Of a stretch of DNA of 64,000 bases, positions 61,932 through 64,000 are shown piece after piece. Under the pieces are notes generated by a model that saw nothing but the letters and a program-made list of their open reading frames with translations, searched no databases and had not been told where the DNA came from. The translations under genes were made by a program, and so were the position numbers. Location of the stretch: NCBI GenBank assembly GCA_913057945.1, contig CAJXOF010000008.1, positions 1 to 64,000 of the forward strand, given 5' to 3'. The number at the start of each line of letters is the position of its first letter. The first letter of the stretch is position 1. The stretch is from an uncultured Hyphomonadaceae bacterium. Its GTDB lineage: Bacteria; Pseudomonadota; Alphaproteobacteria; Caulobacterales; Hyphomonadaceae.

Positions 61932-64000
61932 CTAGAATTCGTAGCCGATCCGCACGCCATAGGTGCGCGGGTCGGACCGGAACGTATCATAGCCGATGAA
62001 GCCATAGCCGGAGACGGCATAGTCTTCATCGGTCAAATTCCGTCCCCAGACGGTCAGGCTGACGCCGGTATCCGTAAACACGAAATTTGCTTCCGCTTGC
62101 AGCGTGGTGAAGCCGTCCTGCATCCGGCTGCTGAGGCCTTCCGGATCGAGATAATAGTCACCGCGATACTTGGCGTGTGCGGCTAGACTGGCCTCAACCG
62201 TATCGGTCAGCGCGAATTCATGGCGCCCGCCGAACGTCGCGGAGACATCCGGCGCGAAGGGGAGGGGGTTGCCGTCAAACGTGTCGGCATTCCCGCCGAT
62301 ATCGGAGGATTGGTCGATCTCGGTTTCCAGAAGCGTCAAGCCGCCATCCAGCGAAAAGTGCTCCGTCGCCTGCCAGGCGAAATCGGCTTCCAGCCCGTAG
62401 GAGGTCGCCGCGTCAAGATTGGACAGCGAGTTGGACGTAATGCTTGATCCGTCCGGCAGCGGAAAGTTCACGAAGATGCGGGCTTGCGGGTCTTGATAAT
62501 CCTGCACAAAGGCGGCGACGCTGTAAGCGAACGCATCGCCCAACTGGCCCTTGTAGCCCGCTTCATAGGCGGTCACCGTTTCCGCATCGAACAGGCCAGC
62601 CTCCGCAAAATGGGTCGCATTGTTCTGGACTTCGCCATTGAAGCCGCCGGACTTGTAGCTGTTCGACACAGACACATAGGCAGTGCCTTGGCCGAGCTGA
62701 TAGGAGAGCGCCGCATTGCCGGAGATGCGCGTGTCCTCAATCTCGTTCGATCCTGCCGCAAGGCCGAGACCGCCGACATTGTTGTAGCCGGTTGTGCCAT
62801 CCTCGAAGAGGTGACGGCCGCTGCCCATGCCCTCGATGCGCTCATGCGTCACGCGCGCGCCGAGCGTGGCTATGAGGCGGTCGGACAGGTCGACCTCATT
62901 GTAGGTGAAGGCTGCGAGCGCCGACCGCTCCTGGCGAATGTCGGTCACCAGCGTCATGGCGCGTGTGTCGGAGATCGGCGCGGGTCCTGCGCGGCTTGCG
63001 GCGCCGACATAGGGACATGTGCCGAGCAGCGTGTCAGCATCGAGGTCTCCGCACCAGATCGTATAGGTCTGGCTGAAATCTTCCAGCGAGCCCGAGACGC
63101 CGATCAGGGTGCTGCCACCCTCCCAGTCTGTCTGTAGGCGGACTTCCTGAGAATACTGACGAAAGTCACGGATATAGGCGAGGTTGGCATTGAAGCTCGG
63201 ATTGTCGAACAGGGCGACAGCCCCGTCGAAATCAAACCCGTAATCCTGATTGTACCCTTCAAAGGCCGTCAGGGATGTAAGCGTCCACCGCCCCAGCGCG
63301 CGCTGGTATTCTGCCGAGACGCCGTAGAACTCATTGTCGGTGTCCTGAACGCCATCGCTGCCGACCGCAATCTCATGATCACCCAGGTCCAGCGTATCAT
63401 TGCGAGGTGCGGCGTTGACGCCATTGTCTTCCTCATAATGCGTCCGCACCAGCAGGGAGCCACCGAGAGCCTCTTCCCAGTTCAGGCCAAGCCGCAGGCC
63501 GAATTCGTCGCGCACGCCGCCCGCATCCTCGGGCCCGGCCACATTGTCGAGCGCGGCATCGCGCGACAGGTATCGCCCGGCGAGGCGATAGCTGAAGCCA
63601 TTGTCATAGTGCTCGCCATATGCGCCATCGAGGTCCACGCGGTCCAGGTTGCCATATCCTGCGCGCACATAGCGGCGCTGGTCCTCGCCCGGACGGACGG
63701 AAAGGAAATTGATCGCGCCGCCGGACGCGTTGCGCCCATAAAGCGTGCCTTGCGGGCCTTTCAGGACTTCCACGCGGTCCAGATCATACAGCATCAGGCC
63801 AGTCTGAACGTTCGTCGCCAGATAGACGCCATCGGAATAGACCGCGGCCGCCGTCGGCGTCAGAGCCTGATGATCCACCGCGCCGATGCCGCGGATCTGG
63901 AAGGCGACCTGCGTGCCGTTTGCGACAGCGGCCTCAACCCCGGTCAGCTGGTCAGTCATGTCCTCGGCGCTGACATAGGCATCCGCCAGCGACAGGTCGC
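61932..64000 (-). CDS. TonB-dependent receptor (5' end beyond window)
   Basis: Partial outer-membrane receptor; the frame is open to the window end, so the signal peptide and start are missing. Visible plug part: QIRGIGAVDHQALTPTAAAV, YDLDRVEVLKGPQGTLYGRN and GGAINFLSVRP. The rest is a 22-strand-type barrel with the terminal aromatic strand YGVRIGYEF. Residues CGDLDADTLLGTCPYVG carry an extracellular-loop Cys pair. This IRG/ALTPTAAAV type is common for TBDRs of unknown nutrient; substrate unknown. Ends 4 bp past the ArnT-like gene stop, convergent. Confidence 0.9.
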   Translation of the reverse strand, partial: DLSLADAYVSAEDMTDQLTGVEAAVANGTQVAFQIRGIGAVDHQALTPTAAAVYSDGVYLATNVQTGLMLYDLDRVEVLKGPQGTLYGRNASGGAINFLSVRPGEDQRRYVRAGYGNLDRVDLDGAYGEHYDNGFSYRLAGRYLSRDAALDNVAGPEDAGGVRDEFGLRLGLNWEEALGGSLLVRTHYEEDNGVNAAPRNDTLDLGDHEIAVGSDGVQDTDNEFYGVSAEYQRALGRWTLTSLTAFEGYNQDYGFDFDGAVALFDNPSFNANLAYIRDFRQYSQEVRLQTDWEGGSTLIGVSGSLEDFSQTYTIWCGDLDADTLLGTCPYVGAASRAGPAPISDTRAMTLVTDIRQERSALAAFTYNEVDLSDRLIATLGARVTHERIEGMGSGRHLFEDGTTGYNNVGGLGLAAGSNEIEDTRISGNAALSYQLGQGTAYVSVSNSYKSGGFNGEVQNNATHFAEAGLFDAETVTAYEAGYKGQLGDAFAYSVAAFVQDYQDPQARIFVNFPLPDGSSITSNSLSNLDAATSYGLEADFAWQATEHFSLDGGLTLLETEIDQSSDIGGNADTFDGNPLPFAPDVSATFGGRHEFALTDTVEASLAAHAKYRGDYYLDPEGLSSRMQDGFTTLQAEANFVFTDTGVSLTVWGRNLTDEDYAVSGYGFIGYDTFRSDPRTYGVRIGYEF

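Noticed and set aside
1..64000. CRISPR arrays, insertion sequences, prophage or restriction-modification genes
   Set aside because: I looked for regularly spaced repeats and for transposase, integrase, terminase, methyltransferase-endonuclease motifs and found none.

Overview
The window looks like chromosomal DNA from a GC-rich alphaproteobacterium, probably of the Hyphomonadaceae/Caulobacterales type. This rests on gene order (rpmH-rnpA-yidC-engB-argB; trpF-trpB...trpA-accD-folC; mutM beside ubiE, ubiB and coaBC; rsfS-rlmH), a Caulobacter-type lipoprotein family, TonB-dependent uptake and an ethylmalonyl-CoA pathway (ccr plus ethylmalonyl-CoA mutase). Genus is inference; no rRNA is present. 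Bases 1-39 are not genomic: they match an Illumina Nextera adapter, so this is an untrimmed contig end.

Layout. 0.1-6.7 kb: a small lipoprotein, then a minus-strand operon of DUF547 protein, VTT membrane protein, pyridine-nucleotide disulfide reductase and orphan histidine kinase, with a serine hydrolase beside it. 6.8-14.6 kb: plus-strand housekeeping (rpmH, rnpA, yidC, engB, GNAT, argB, a double DUF1036 protein, a HAD phosphatase, dapD). 14.6-21.6 kb: minus-strand metabolic and transport genes (SemiSWEET-like protein, Zn alcohol dehydrogenase, alkaline phosphatase lipoprotein, EamA exporter, gluQRS, msrA) and a tRNA-Ser(GGA). 21.7-23.3 kb: a divergent TetR/SDR pair sharing a perfect palindrome. 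23.7-31.7 kb: trpF, trpB, trpA, accD and folC, but with a four-gene block (SatD-family DNA-binding protein, DUF3307-like membrane protein, VOC protein, cutA) between trpB and trpA. 31.7-36.9 kb: coaBC, ubiB, ubiE, mutM and an XRE regulator. 37-43 kb: gshB, lipoproteins, rsfS, rlmH, an orphan TAXI-type binding protein and a flavin monooxygenase. 43-51.8 kb: mutS, maeB, an aldehyde dehydrogenase, a lipoprotein and an MFS exporter. 51.8-59 kb: a RimB-RimK fusion, ethylmalonyl-CoA mutase, small membrane proteins, a D-amino-acid transaminase-like enzyme and crotonyl-CoA carboxylase/reductase. 59-64 kb: a GT2/ArnT-like glycosyltransferase pair and a TonB receptor cut by the window end.

How the genes connect: ccr and the mutase carry acetyl-CoA through the ethylmalonyl-CoA pathway, and maeB can return C4 acids to pyruvate; short similar palindromes lie upstream of all three. 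The most distinctive region is the SatD/DUF3307-like block in the trp cluster. It is preceded by two inverted repeats that share a motif and by what looks like a leaderless promoter, which suggests an autoregulated element that separates control of trpA from trpB. No CRISPR array, integrase, transposase or phage gene was recognised.
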